Shown: positions 36,258-44,933 of the stretch, in pieces
How the letters are laid out: every line of letters begins with the position of its first letter
Numbering within the stretch: the stretch's first letter is position 1
Origin: Nocardioidaceae bacterium
Lineage (GTDB): Bacteria; Actinomycetota; Actinomycetes; Propionibacteriales; Nocardioidaceae
Assembly (NCBI GenBank): GCA_020636935.1
Contig: JACJWW010000001.1
Coordinates: 124,001 to 188,000 of the forward strand
Reading direction: 5' to 3'
DNA: 64,000 bases
Made by a program: the position numbers and the translations under genes
The notes under the pieces: generated by a model
Seen by the model: only the letters and a program-made list of their open reading frames with translations
What the model was told of the DNA's origin: nothing
Database searches by the model: none

Positions 36258-37051
36258 TGCGATCCTTCCTTCGGTTGGCGCCCCGATCCTGACGGCCCGG
36301 CGAATGCTTGGGCGATCTCGAGCCATCTAGACGCTTCCTCGCCCTTGGCGACAAGGTCGGTGTCGGATCGGTGGACTCTATGGGTTACGAGCATCGCGAA
36401 GTCTTGGGCAGACCCGGTCACGCTCTGGTCGACATCCTCGGGTCCCCATGCCCACTTCTCGCCGCTTGGCGAGGTGAGTACGACGTGAAACTCACCTTGT
36501 GGCACTGGCAGTTCGCGGGAGGCAAATGAGTAGTTGCGGGTGCGTACTCCTAGGTGGCACACGTGCTTGACCCGGTCGGTAGGGGCCAGCACCACTCCCA
36601 ACGCGTCGGCAACATCAAGGCCATGTGCCCAGGTCTCCATGAACCTGGCCGTGGCCATCGAGGTCGGACTCATCGGTGGGCCAAACCAAGGCAACTTCTC
36701 ACCCTCAGGCACTCCGCGGAGCACTTCGGCCAAGATCGGCCGGGCGGCCCGCCAACGCTCAAGCAGCAACACGGAGTCGAGCGCGGCCACCTTGAAGGCC
36801 ATCGCATCAACGAAACCCTCCGGGTCGCCGAGCGCTTCGAGTACGACACCATCCCAGGCAGTCTCGTCGACGGCTGCCTTGACAGCTGTCTCATCTGTCC
36901 AGGCCAAGTGCGCGATAGTGGTGGCGATATCCCAGCCTTGTGCCGGGGTCGCCTGGCGCCAGGCATCAGGGGACAGGTCAGCGACGAGGGAGTCGAGCTG
37001 GTCTCCCTCTGCAGCCAGATCCGCAAGCACTCCTTCGAGTACGGCGTTCAT
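36254..37051 (-). CDS. TIGR03084 family (DinB/maleylpyruvate isomerase-like) protein
   Basis: A 265-residue protein of the mycothiol-dependent maleylpyruvate isomerase/DinB fold. Metal-type histidines occur in TTIAHLAWTDE and ETWAHGLDVADALG. The family (recalled as TIGR03084) is common in actinobacterial lipid-catabolic operons, and its reaction is unknown; a mycothiol-linked isomerase or transferase would fit the fold. ATGA overlaps on both sides tie it to the tetR and atuA genes. Confidence 0.83.
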   Translation of the reverse strand: MNAVLEGVLADLAAEGDQLDSLVADLSPDAWRQATPAQGWDIATTIAHLAWTDETAVKAAVDETAWDGVVLEALGDPEGFVDAMAFKVAALDSVLLLERWRAARPILAEVLRGVPEGEKLPWFGPPMSPTSMATARFMETWAHGLDVADALGVVLAPTDRVKHVCHLGVRTRNYSFASRELPVPQGEFHVVLTSPSGEKWAWGPEDVDQSVTGSAQDFAMLVTHRVHRSDTDLVAKGEEASRWLEIAQAFAGPSGSGRQPKEGSQ

Positions 37052-37665
37052 CTCTTCTCCTTCACTCGCGAGAGTTGGTCATCCAAGGTGATCGCCCAGG
37101 CATCGAGTACTCGTTTGCGCCGGGCACTGTCGTCGGTGAGTTGGTTGGCGAGTCCGAGGCCCCTGATCAGGTCGAGCGTGGCCTGCACCAACTCGCGAGA
37201 GCCCCCGGCTGTTGCCTCGATGTCGAGTGCCTTGATCGCGATCCGATGGGCACCCCTACCGATTTGGGCTTCAAGATCAGCGACCGGGCCTAGCAGTTCT
37301 GGGTCAGTGCGGGCTGCCACCCAGAGCTCAAGGGCGGCGGTGAAAACATCGCCGGTGTAGTGCTCGGCGAACATCTCCAACAACGCCCGGGTACGCCGTT
37401 TACCTCTCGGCAGAGCAGCGGCTGCCTGCTCCAACTCATCGGCCCTACGCTCCGACAGGTGGGCCACCGCTGCCAGCACCAGAGCGTTCTTCGTCGGGAA
37501 GTGATGCAGTTGGGCTCCCCGGCTAACTCCGGCCCGTTGGGAGACCAAGGTGGTCGAAGTGCCCGACCAGCCGTTGGTGATCAAACACTCGATCGTGGCG
37601 TCCAAGAGTCGCTCGCGCATGGCGCGGCTGCGTTCCTCTTGAGACACGCGTACGGCGGCTGGCAC
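37048..37665 (-). CDS. TetR-family regulator of the AtuA operon
   Basis: 205 aa. The N-terminal helix-turn-helix is LLDATIECLITNGWSGTSTT...VSQRAGVSRGAQLHHFPTK; the C-terminal ligand-binding domain is helical. The start is GTG (VPAAVRVSQEERSR); the next GTG (VSQEER) is an alternative. Reading further upstream would run through the palindromic operator at 37689-37710, so a longer N-terminus is unlikely. First gene of the eight-gene operon and probably autoregulated. Confidence 0.9.
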   Translation of the reverse strand: MPAAVRVSQEERSRAMRERLLDATIECLITNGWSGTSTTLVSQRAGVSRGAQLHHFPTKNALVLAAVAHLSERRADELEQAAAALPRGKRRTRALLEMFAEHYTGDVFTAALELWVAARTDPELLGPVADLEAQIGRGAHRIAIKALDIEATAGGSRELVQATLDLIRGLGLANQLTDDSARRKRVLDAWAITLDDQLSRVKEKR

Positions 37666-37688
37666 CGGCCCAGCATGGCCGACCCACA

Positions 37689-37710
37689 ACAAACAGTCAA
37701 GACTGCTTGT
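37689..37710. promoter_or_regulatory. TetR operator candidate
   Basis: ACAAACAGTC-AA-GACTGCTTGT, arms matching at 9 of 10 positions, lies 24 nt before the tetR start and 40 nt before the M13 peptidase -10 box. Position and form are typical of an autoregulatory TetR site that could govern both divergent transcripts. Confidence 0.65.
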
Positions 37711-37750
37711 TTGTTTTTGTGATGGGCGAGTCTCCCCATTGGCAGTTGGG

Positions 37751-37756
37751 TAGATT
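37751..37756 (+). promoter_or_regulatory. -10 box, leaderless promoter (TAGATT)
   Basis: TAGATT is 7 nt before the GTG at 37764 (5 nt before an overlapping out-of-frame GTG). It sets the start of the M13 peptidase. Confidence 0.5.
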
Positions 37757-37763
37757 GCTCCGT

Positions 37764-39716
37764 GTGACGATTCTCGATGATGCTCGTGAGGGCATGGACA
37801 CCAATATCCGCCCACAAGATGACCTATTCGGCCACGTCAATGGAACTTGGCTCAAGACTTGCGAAATCCCCAGCGATCGCTCCAGTTGGGGCCCCTTCGT
37901 GACCCTTGCCGATGAGGCCGAGAAGCAGGTCAAAGAGATCATCGAGGCCTGCGCCTCCGGCGAGATCACCGGTGACGATGCGGTCAAGATCGGCGACCTG
38001 TTCGCCAGTTTCATGGACGAGGATCGCGTAAACGCACTGGGCGCCGACCCGGTCCGGCCGCGGCTGGCACAGATCGAAGCACTCACCAGCAAGGGCGAGT
38101 TGGGGGCCTTCCTCGGCGCCTTCGAGCGCGACGGTGGCGGCGGCATCTTCGGCTCCTATATCGACACCGACGACCGCAACTCCGATCGCTATCTGGTCAA
38201 CGTGCTGCAGGGCGGCATCGGCCTGCCGGATGAGTCCTACTACCGCGATGACAAATTCGCCGAGATTCGCGACAAGTACCTCGCCTACCTCGAGAAGATG
38301 TTCGACCTCGCCGGGCTCGCCGAGCCCGCTGCACAAGCCAAACGAGTCTTCGACTTGGAGACCCGACTCGCAGCAGGTCACTGGGAACGGGCCGAGACCC
38401 GCGATGTGATCAAGACCTACAACCTGCACTCCTACGACGAGTTGAAGGCACTGCTGCCCGCCTTCAATTTCGACGAGTACGTCGCCACGATCGGCGGAAA
38501 CACCACCACCCTGGCTGAGGTGATCGTGCGGCAGCCGTCATATCTCACCCATCTTCAGACTGTGCTTGAAGACTCCGATCTGGCTGATTGGCAGTCCTTC
38601 CTGAGCATCCGCACGATCCGCAGCGCGGCGGCGTACCTGTCTGAGCCTTTCGTGGAGGCCAATTTCGACTTCTACGGCCGCACTCTGGCGGGGACTCCGC
38701 AGATGCGGGCCCGCTGGAAGCGTGGCGTCGGCTTCGTGCAGGGCGCGATCGGTGAGGCTGTCGGCAAGGAATACGTCGCCCGGCACTTCCCGCCGAAGTC
38801 GAAGGCGATGATGGACGAGCTAGTCGCCAACCTGCTTGAGGCATACCGGGTCTCAATCAGTGCCCTGGACTGGATGGGCGAGGAGACCAAACAACGCGCC
38901 TACGACAAGCTCGACACCTTCCGCCCCAAGATCGGCTATCCCGACAAGTTCCGTGACTACTCCAAACTCAAGGTCGACTCGGGCGACTTGATCGGCAATG
39001 TCTGGGCGACCACTGCCTTTGAGACCGACCGCGAACTCGCCAAGATCGGCTCACCCGTAGACCGCGACGAGTGGTTCATGCTCCCTCAGACCGTCAACGC
39101 CTACTACAACCCCGGCACCAACGAGATCTGCTTCCCGGCAGGCATCCTGCAAAAACCCTTCTTCGACCCCGAGGCTGACCCCGCCGAAAACTACGGCGGT
39201 ATCGGCGCGGTGATCGGCCACGAAATCGGGCACGGCTTCGACGACCAAGGTGCGCAGTACGACGGAGCCGGCAACCTCAACGACTGGTGGACCGCCGACG
39301 ACAAGGCAGCCTTCGAGGTGAAGAGCAAGGCCTTGATCGAACAATACGACGGATTCGAGCCGCGCAATCTGCCCGGCGAAAAGGTCAACGGCGCCCTGAC
39401 CGTCGGTGAGAATATCGGCGACCTGGGAGGCCTCACCATCGCCTACAAGGCCTATGAGATCTCCTTGGGTGATCAACCCGTGCCGGAGCGTGACGGACTC
39501 TCGGGTCATCAACGTCTCTTCATGAACTGGGCCTATGCCTGGCGCACCAAGGTGCGCGATGAGTTGGCCCAGCAGTATCTAGCGACCGATCCACACAGCC
39601 CGGCTGAGTTCAGGGCCAATATCGTGCGCAATTTGGACGAATTCCACGAAGCCTTTGCCACCACACCTGGCGATGGACTGTGGCTAGGGCACGAGGATCG
39701 CGTCCGGATCTGGTGA
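37764..39716 (+). CDS. M13-family zinc metallopeptidase (neprilysin/PepO-like)
   Basis: 650 aa, full length for M13. N-terminal helical domain begins RPQDDLFGHVNGTWLKT. Zinc site VIGHEIGHGFDDQGA (HExxH at about residue 486) with the third ligand in GENIGDLGGL. Also the substrate-binding VNAYYNPGTNEI and the C-terminal HSPAEFRANIVRNLDEF. There is no signal peptide or anchor, so it is probably cytoplasmic like PepO. The GTG at 37764 is favoured by a leaderless TAGATT box; an ATG at 37722 lacks any ribosome site. Cleaves peptides. Confidence 0.92.
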   Translation: MTILDDAREGMDTNIRPQDDLFGHVNGTWLKTCEIPSDRSSWGPFVTLADEAEKQVKEIIEACASGEITGDDAVKIGDLFASFMDEDRVNALGADPVRPRLAQIEALTSKGELGAFLGAFERDGGGGIFGSYIDTDDRNSDRYLVNVLQGGIGLPDESYYRDDKFAEIRDKYLAYLEKMFDLAGLAEPAAQAKRVFDLETRLAAGHWERAETRDVIKTYNLHSYDELKALLPAFNFDEYVATIGGNTTTLAEVIVRQPSYLTHLQTVLEDSDLADWQSFLSIRTIRSAAAYLSEPFVEANFDFYGRTLAGTPQMRARWKRGVGFVQGAIGEAVGKEYVARHFPPKSKAMMDELVANLLEAYRVSISALDWMGEETKQRAYDKLDTFRPKIGYPDKFRDYSKLKVDSGDLIGNVWATTAFETDRELAKIGSPVDRDEWFMLPQTVNAYYNPGTNEICFPAGILQKPFFDPEADPAENYGGIGAVIGHEIGHGFDDQGAQYDGAGNLNDWWTADDKAAFEVKSKALIEQYDGFEPRNLPGEKVNGALTVGENIGDLGGLTIAYKAYEISLGDQPVPERDGLSGHQRLFMNWAYAWRTKVRDELAQQYLATDPHSPAEFRANIVRNLDEFHEAFATTPGDGLWLGHEDRVRIW

Positions 39717-41122
39717 GCCCGGAGTCGGAGCACCAGGCAACTGGGCGCTGGCTCAGTGGGCGCTGGCTCAGTGGGCGCTGGCTCAGTGGGCGCTGGCTCG
39801 GTGGGAGGCGGTTTGTAGGGAGCTGGCCGACCAAGGCTTGGGCCACCGGACTGGCAGTGGTCATGCTGGTCGCTGGCGTGGGATTTCTCCTGTGGCCCGA
39901 AGGGTCGACCACAACCGACTGTGCCGCCACGGTGGTGCCCAAAGACCAACTCCGCAGCCCCATTGAGTCTGGCCCCCCATTCACCGACCCACGGGTGGGC
40001 AGGCTCGCCGAGAGTCTGAGCGCCTTCGGTACGCCGATCGCCGGCGTCGGCTATGACTACGACCGTTGGCTCAATCTCGTCGCACTGCAACACGACCTGG
40101 TCGCGTGGACAAAGCGCAACTCAACTTGGACGCTGCTCGACGGCACCGACCTGAGTCCCCGCTGGGGCGCCCGAGCACCGAAGGCGGGCATGACCTGGGA
40201 CGCCTCTGCAGATCGATTCTTCGAAATCGACCTAGGCAACCAAACCCGTGTCGTGGCCAGACAGATGAGCGATGGCAAGGCCATCTGGTGTACGCCGATC
40301 AGTGGCCGCGCCACGATCATCCAGATCGCCACCGCAGTCACCCATGACAACGGCTTGGTGATTGCCACCCCGAGCGGCAATGGCTACCAGATCCAAAGAC
40401 TCTCGGGCCGAAGTGGCGCGGCCCTTTGGAAGGTGCCCGGGCCCACCAGTCATCCCCGGCTGACCCAGTTGGACGAGAGTTTGCTGCTTGCGGGTGGGAT
40501 GAGCTTCGGTGAGGCCTTCGACGCCGACAACCAGGCACAAACCAACCATCCATCCGTGCGAGCAATCAATCTCGCCGATGGGACAACCCCTTGGCAATGG
40601 ACCTCTCCCCATCCAGGGACCTTGCACTTGGTTGGCCTGGATCGCGAGACCGCACTCCTGGCTGCCATCACCCCCAACCGCGTGCACTTCTACCGCCTCA
40701 ATGCACAAGGCCAGGCCAAGATGTTGTTTTCCCTGCCGGGCCAGGACGTGCAGGCGACGGTGCGCTTCGGCGTGATCATCACTCGTGAGCAGTTGCCATC
40801 CGAACACCTGGTTGGTCGCGATGCGATCAGCGGGGAAGTCCGGTGGGAGTTGCCGATCCGGAGCCAACCGCAGTACTTCCCCTATGGTTATGACCTGGCT
40901 GGCGCGCCATCGCTGCCTGACGGGCAGATCCTGCTGGGCGCCACCGATGCCTTGGTGGCGCTCGACGTCGACTCGGGGAAAGGCAAGGCTTTTGCCCTGC
41001 CCACAGACGGAATCAGCACGACCTACTGGCCCTATCAGTTGGCCTTGACGGCAGACGGCGCTCTAACTGGGGTCGTCACCAACATTGGAGCCGTTGTGGT
41101 CACGGGTCAGCCGACGCAGTGA
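39713..41122 (+). CDS. Membrane-anchored beta-propeller (PQQ-like/BamB-like) protein
   Basis: 469 aa. A cytoplasmic N-terminus containing four GRWLS repeats is followed by one membrane helix (GLAVVMLVAGVGFLLW) and a large outside domain. Repeating blade ends (AIWCTPISG, ALWKVPG, TPWQWTSP, VRWELPI, ALDVDSGKGKAFALP) indicate a seven- or eight-bladed PQQ-type propeller without enzyme residues. The GTG start overlaps the peptidase stop (GTGA). The function is unknown; scaffolding or sensing at the membrane is possible. The last 60 bp overlap the convergent kinase gene. Confidence 0.75.
   Translation: MSPESEHQATGRWLSGRWLSGRWLSGRWLGGRRFVGSWPTKAWATGLAVVMLVAGVGFLLWPEGSTTTDCAATVVPKDQLRSPIESGPPFTDPRVGRLAESLSAFGTPIAGVGYDYDRWLNLVALQHDLVAWTKRNSTWTLLDGTDLSPRWGARAPKAGMTWDASADRFFEIDLGNQTRVVARQMSDGKAIWCTPISGRATIIQIATAVTHDNGLVIATPSGNGYQIQRLSGRSGAALWKVPGPTSHPRLTQLDESLLLAGGMSFGEAFDADNQAQTNHPSVRAINLADGTTPWQWTSPHPGTLHLVGLDRETALLAAITPNRVHFYRLNAQGQAKMLFSLPGQDVQATVRFGVIITREQLPSEHLVGRDAISGEVRWELPIRSQPQYFPYGYDLAGAPSLPDGQILLGATDALVALDVDSGKGKAFALPTDGISTTYWPYQLALTADGALTGVVTNIGAVVVTGQPTQ
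39743..39802 (+). repeat. Four tandem 15-bp repeats (GGGCGCTGGCTCAGT)
   Basis: Four copies, the last with one change, encode four successive GRWLS units in the propeller protein. Gain or loss of a copy keeps the frame and would vary the length of the cytoplasmic, Arg/Trp-rich leader. Confidence 0.9.
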
Positions 41123-43210
41123 CCCTGCGGCCGACACGGCCTGGGCATCGACGTCGAAGAGGGTCGGCAACTCCGCGTCATCAAGTCGCGGGATGCTGAC
41201 CTGACACTTGGTGCCGACACCCTCCTCAGACTCGATGGCGACAGTGCCGGAGTGTGCCCGCACGATGCCCTGCACGATCGGCATGCCCAGGCCGGTGCCC
41301 TGGATCTGACGCCGAGTCGCTTCGGGGGCGCGATAGAAGGGGGTGAAGATCTGACTGACCACCTCTGGAGACATGCCCATCCCGGTGTCTTCGATCCGGA
41401 AGTCGACCTTGTCGCCGACGGCCCTTACGACCACCTTCACCTGCCCACCCGCGGGCGTGAACTTGACCGCATTGCCCAGCAAGTTGATCAGCACCCGCTC
41501 GAAGTGGAATGGGTCCACCAGCACTGACACTCCCGCACTCGGCAAATCCAGGGTCAGGTTGACTTCACTTCGGGTGATCACGCTCTCAAGCGCATGGACC
41601 GCTCCGTTGACCAGGGCCACGGCGTCCGTGGCCGCGAACTTCATCTCCAACTCGCTGGACTCCACCCGGGAGAAGGTCAACAACTCCTCGATCAAGGTGA
41701 TCATCCGCTCGGAGTTGGTGCCCAGGCGTTCGATGTAATCAGACAACAGCACCCTCGGCGCATCCGCATCAAGCCCATCCTGCAGCAACTCGGCGTAGCC
41801 CACGATATTGGTCATTGGTGTACGCAACTCATGGCTGGCAGTCGCCACGAAATTGCCCTTGAAGGTGTCGATCTCCTCCATCTGTCGGAAGGCACGCCGC
41901 TCGTGGTCGAGGGCGGCCTGCAAGGCATTCTCTGCCTCCACCCGATGGGTCACGTCATGGGCTGCGAAGAGATAGCCGGAGAAGACCTTGTCTGCCGCAT
42001 AGATCTTGGTCATCGTGATCGACAGGCTGCGCTTGGTGCCATCCTTGCGGGTCAACCGCCAGTCCGTCGGCTCAAGGTCGGCCTTGCTGGCAATGGCCTC
42101 CACGACGCTGCGCAGATCAGGGCGGCAACCCAACTGCTCAGCCTTGGCCTCCACATCTGACTGGCAGAACAATCCGCGAGGTGAACGCCCGATCACTTCT
42201 TCAGAGCAATAGCCAAGCAGAGTCTCAGCTCCGGAGTTGAACAACCAGATCAGGCCCCGCGGGTCAACGGAAAAGATGGCGGTGGTGCTTGCGGCACGGA
42301 GTACGTCACGCAAGGTGCTGCGCTCGGCTGCGGCATCCATGGAGTTCTTCAAGGTCAGGTTGACATAGAGGCTGACCGGCATCGTGGCCAAGATGCAGGC
42401 ATTCACGAACAAACCCATGAATGCAGCTGACCAAGCGGCGTCGTAGTAGCCAAGGCGCATTATGGTGTCCAAGGGACCGACCGCCAGCACCGACGTGATC
42501 GCAGAAGCCGTGCTGATGCCACTGCAAATGCCCATCATGGGCTTCATCGCAGCCCGGCCGCCACCCCAGACACACAAGGTCACCAGCCCATAGCTGATCT
42601 CGGGATACAGCCCCGGGATGTAGACGAGCAGGGCATAAATGGGGAGGACCGTATAGATCGCGGCTCGCTCCCAAATAGTGGCCAACGAGGTGACTTGATA
42701 TGCCGACGACAGTGCCGAAGCAGCAGAGGTCATGGCGGCAAATGAGACCAGGAAGAAGGTGACCAAGCGGGGCGCGAGTTGGTCATAGTCCAGGACCCAT
42801 AGCGCGGCGGCATAAGGGATCATGCTGACCCCGATGCCATAGAGCTGACCGACACACAAAGCGGTGATATCTGAATCACTCTTCAGACGAGGGGCAGGCC
42901 GAGTCTTGTCGCGCCAATAGACCGACAGACTCAGCACCGCCTGAGTGAAGGTGCTCAATGCCAATGCGGCGCTGAGGATCGGATTGAAACCACCCAACCA
43001 CACGCTCAGGCCAGCAAGCAGCGAAAGTAGCGCAGCCACTGGAAGGCGACGCTTGTAACCCATCACCATCACACCGGCTTGAGCAACCCCACCGAAGACC
43101 CAGACCGAGTCTGCGGTGTCGAGGCGAGCAACTTCGGCGTACAGCCAAGCCCCAACCGTGGACAACAACACCAGGATGGCCATCAAGAGCATGCGCAGTG
43201 CCTTAGACAT
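41063..43210 (-). CDS. Orphan sensor histidine kinase with multi-helix membrane and PAS domains
   Basis: About 715 aa. Eight to nine membrane helices at about 5-290, a PAS domain at about 310-430 (STTAIFSVDPRGLIWLFNSG, GYLFAAHDVTHRVEAENAL), HisKA with the phospho-acceptor in ATASHELRTPMTNIVGYAE, and HATPase_c with N-box NLLGNAVKFTPAGG and G-boxes EDTGMGMSPE / GTGLGMPIVQ. The ATG at 43210 has AGGAGG upstream; the longer frame is non-coding in character. No response regulator gene lies nearby. The ligand is unknown. Confidence 0.92.
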   Translation of the reverse strand: MSKALRMLLMAILVLLSTVGAWLYAEVARLDTADSVWVFGGVAQAGVMVMGYKRRLPVAALLSLLAGLSVWLGGFNPILSAALALSTFTQAVLSLSVYWRDKTRPAPRLKSDSDITALCVGQLYGIGVSMIPYAAALWVLDYDQLAPRLVTFFLVSFAAMTSAASALSSAYQVTSLATIWERAAIYTVLPIYALLVYIPGLYPEISYGLVTLCVWGGGRAAMKPMMGICSGISTASAITSVLAVGPLDTIMRLGYYDAAWSAAFMGLFVNACILATMPVSLYVNLTLKNSMDAAAERSTLRDVLRAASTTAIFSVDPRGLIWLFNSGAETLLGYCSEEVIGRSPRGLFCQSDVEAKAEQLGCRPDLRSVVEAIASKADLEPTDWRLTRKDGTKRSLSITMTKIYAADKVFSGYLFAAHDVTHRVEAENALQAALDHERRAFRQMEEIDTFKGNFVATASHELRTPMTNIVGYAELLQDGLDADAPRVLLSDYIERLGTNSERMITLIEELLTFSRVESSELEMKFAATDAVALVNGAVHALESVITRSEVNLTLDLPSAGVSVLVDPFHFERVLINLLGNAVKFTPAGGQVKVVVRAVGDKVDFRIEDTGMGMSPEVVSQIFTPFYRAPEATRRQIQGTGLGMPIVQGIVRAHSGTVAIESEEGVGTKCQVSIPRLDDAELPTLFDVDAQAVSAAGSLRRLTRDHNGSNVGDDPS

Positions 43211-43327
43211 GTACCTCCTCTCGATGCTCGTCCCCGCAGCACAATGATTCCTGATCCACAGGCTGCATGTCGCGCTTTTGCTCGATATATACCTCCGGGC
43301 GAGCCCCGCGATCGACTCCTCAATGGT

Positions 43328-43333
43328 TAGAGT
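43328..43333 (+). promoter_or_regulatory. -10 box, leaderless promoter (TAGAGT)
   Basis: TAGAGT is 6 nt before the ATG at 43340. It would drive the carboxylase-sulfotransferase operon. Confidence 0.5.
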
Positions 43334-43339
43334 GCCCAA

Positions 43340-44932
43340 ATGGACTCTGGGCAGCAAGCCTCCGGACAAACCAGCATGCTGGATCTCTCCGCCCAACTCC
43401 GCCAGCGTCTGGCCCGAGTGCGTGAGGGAGGCTCAACCGCCTCACGTGAGCGGCATCAGAGCCGAGGCAAATTGCTCGCCCGTGACCGCGTCGACCAACT
43501 GCTTGATCCCGGCAGCCCCTTCCTTGAGCTCAGCCCATTGGCTGCCTTCGGGATGTACGGCGAACCCGGCGACGACTACGCCGTACCCAGCGCCAGCATC
43601 ATTACCGGCATCGGCAGAGTGCAGGGCCGACTCTGTGTGATCGCCGCCAACGACGCCACTGTCAAGGGCGGCACCTACTATCCGATCACCGTCAAGAAAC
43701 ACCTCCGCGCTCAAGAGGTCGCCCGCGCCAACCGCTTGCCGTGCATCTATCTCGTCGACTCTGGTGGCGCCTTCTTGCCGATGCAAGACGAAGTCTTCCC
43801 AGACAAGGAGCACTTCGGTCGGATCTTCTTCAACCAGGCCAATCTCTCCGCCCAAGGAATCCCGCAGATCGCCGCGGTCATGGGGTCGTGCACGGCCGGC
43901 GGCGCCTATGTGCCGGCGATGTCTGACGAGACCGTGATCGTCAAGGATCAAGGCACGATCTTCCTCGGAGGCCCGCCCTTGGTGAAGGCAGCCACAGGTG
44001 AAGACGTCACCGCCGAAGAGTTGGGTGGCGGACTCGTGCACGCCAAGCAGTCAGGGGTGGCTGACCACCTGGCCAATGATGACGCACACGCCCTGGCCAT
44101 CATCAGGTCGATCGTCGACACCCTGCCCTTGCCCTCAGTCGACCCAATCCGCACTGAGCGCCCTGACCCGCCGATCGACCCCGAGGGCCTCTACGACGTC
44201 GTGCCAGTCGACACGCGCACGCCCTACGACGTACGCGAAGTGATCACTCGGATTGTCGATGGGGGCCGGCTGCAGGAGTTCAAGAAGATGTACGGCGAAA
44301 CTCTGGTCACCGGGTTTGCCGAGATCTGGGGGCACCGAGTCGGGATCGTCGCCAACAATGGGATCTTGTTTTCCGAATCCGCACGCAAGGGCGCGCACTT
44401 CATCGAGCTGTGCAATCAACGCAAGATCCCGTTGATCTTCTTGCAAAATATCTCCGGCTTCATGGTCGGCAAGGAATATGAGCACAATGGCATCGCCCGA
44501 GACGGAGCCAAACTCGTCACCGCAGTGGCCTGCTCGGTGGTGCCGAAGCTCACCGTCGTGATCGGCGGCTCCTTCGGGGCCGGCAATTACGGCATGTGCG
44601 GTCGCGCCTATGACCCGCGATTCATGTGGATGTGGCCCAATGCCCGCATCTCAGTCATGGGTGGCGAGCAGGCCGCCAGCGTGCTCGCCACGGTCAAGCG
44701 CGATGGCCTACAAGCCCGCGGTGAGACCTGGACCGCCGAGCAGGAAGAGGCCTTCAAAGACCCGATCCGGGCCGACTACGAGCGAGCCGGTTCGCCGTAC
44801 TATGCGACGGCTCGACTCTGGGATGACGGCGTGATCGACCCAATGGACACCCGCCGAGTCTTGGCGCTGGGCCTGGAGGCGGCCGCTCAAGCACCCATCC
44901 CAGACCCCAACTACGGCATCTTCAGGATGTGA
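43340..44932 (+). CDS. mccB: Methylcrotonyl-CoA carboxylase-type beta subunit
   Basis: A 530-residue carboxyltransferase. It carries the methylcrotonyl-type string [20 protein letters not shown] followed by [17 protein letters not shown], and [20 protein letters not shown] in the C-half. The enzyme carboxylates 3-methylcrotonyl-CoA in leucine breakdown. Its alpha partner starts 2 nt downstream. The rest of the leucine path (isovaleryl-CoA dehydrogenase, glutaconyl hydratase, lyase) is not adjacent. The symbol reflects family similarity. Confidence 0.9.
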   Translation: MDSGQQASGQTSMLDLSAQLRQRLARVREGGSTASRERHQSRGKLLARDRVDQLLDPGSPFLELSPLAAFGMYGEPGDDYAVPSASIITGIGRVQGRLCVIAANDATVKGGTYYPITVKKHLRAQEVARANRLPCIYLVDSGGAFLPMQDEVFPDKEHFGRIFFNQANLSAQGIPQIAAVMGSCTAGGAYVPAMSDETVIVKDQGTIFLGGPPLVKAATGEDVTAEELGGGLVHAKQSGVADHLANDDAHALAIIRSIVDTLPLPSVDPIRTERPDPPIDPEGLYDVVPVDTRTPYDVREVITRIVDGGRLQEFKKMYGETLVTGFAEIWGHRVGIVANNGILFSESARKGAHFIELCNQRKIPLIFLQNISGFMVGKEYEHNGIARDGAKLVTAVACSVVPKLTVVIGGSFGAGNYGMCGRAYDPRFMWMWPNARISVMGGEQAASVLATVKRDGLQARGETWTAEQEEAFKDPIRADYERAGSPYYATARLWDDGVIDPMDTRRVLALGLEAAAQAPIPDPNYGIFRM

Positions 44933-44933
44933 A

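Noticed and set aside
39743..39802. CRISPR-like array
   Set aside because: Repeats are directly tandem with no spacers and lie in frame inside a coding region.
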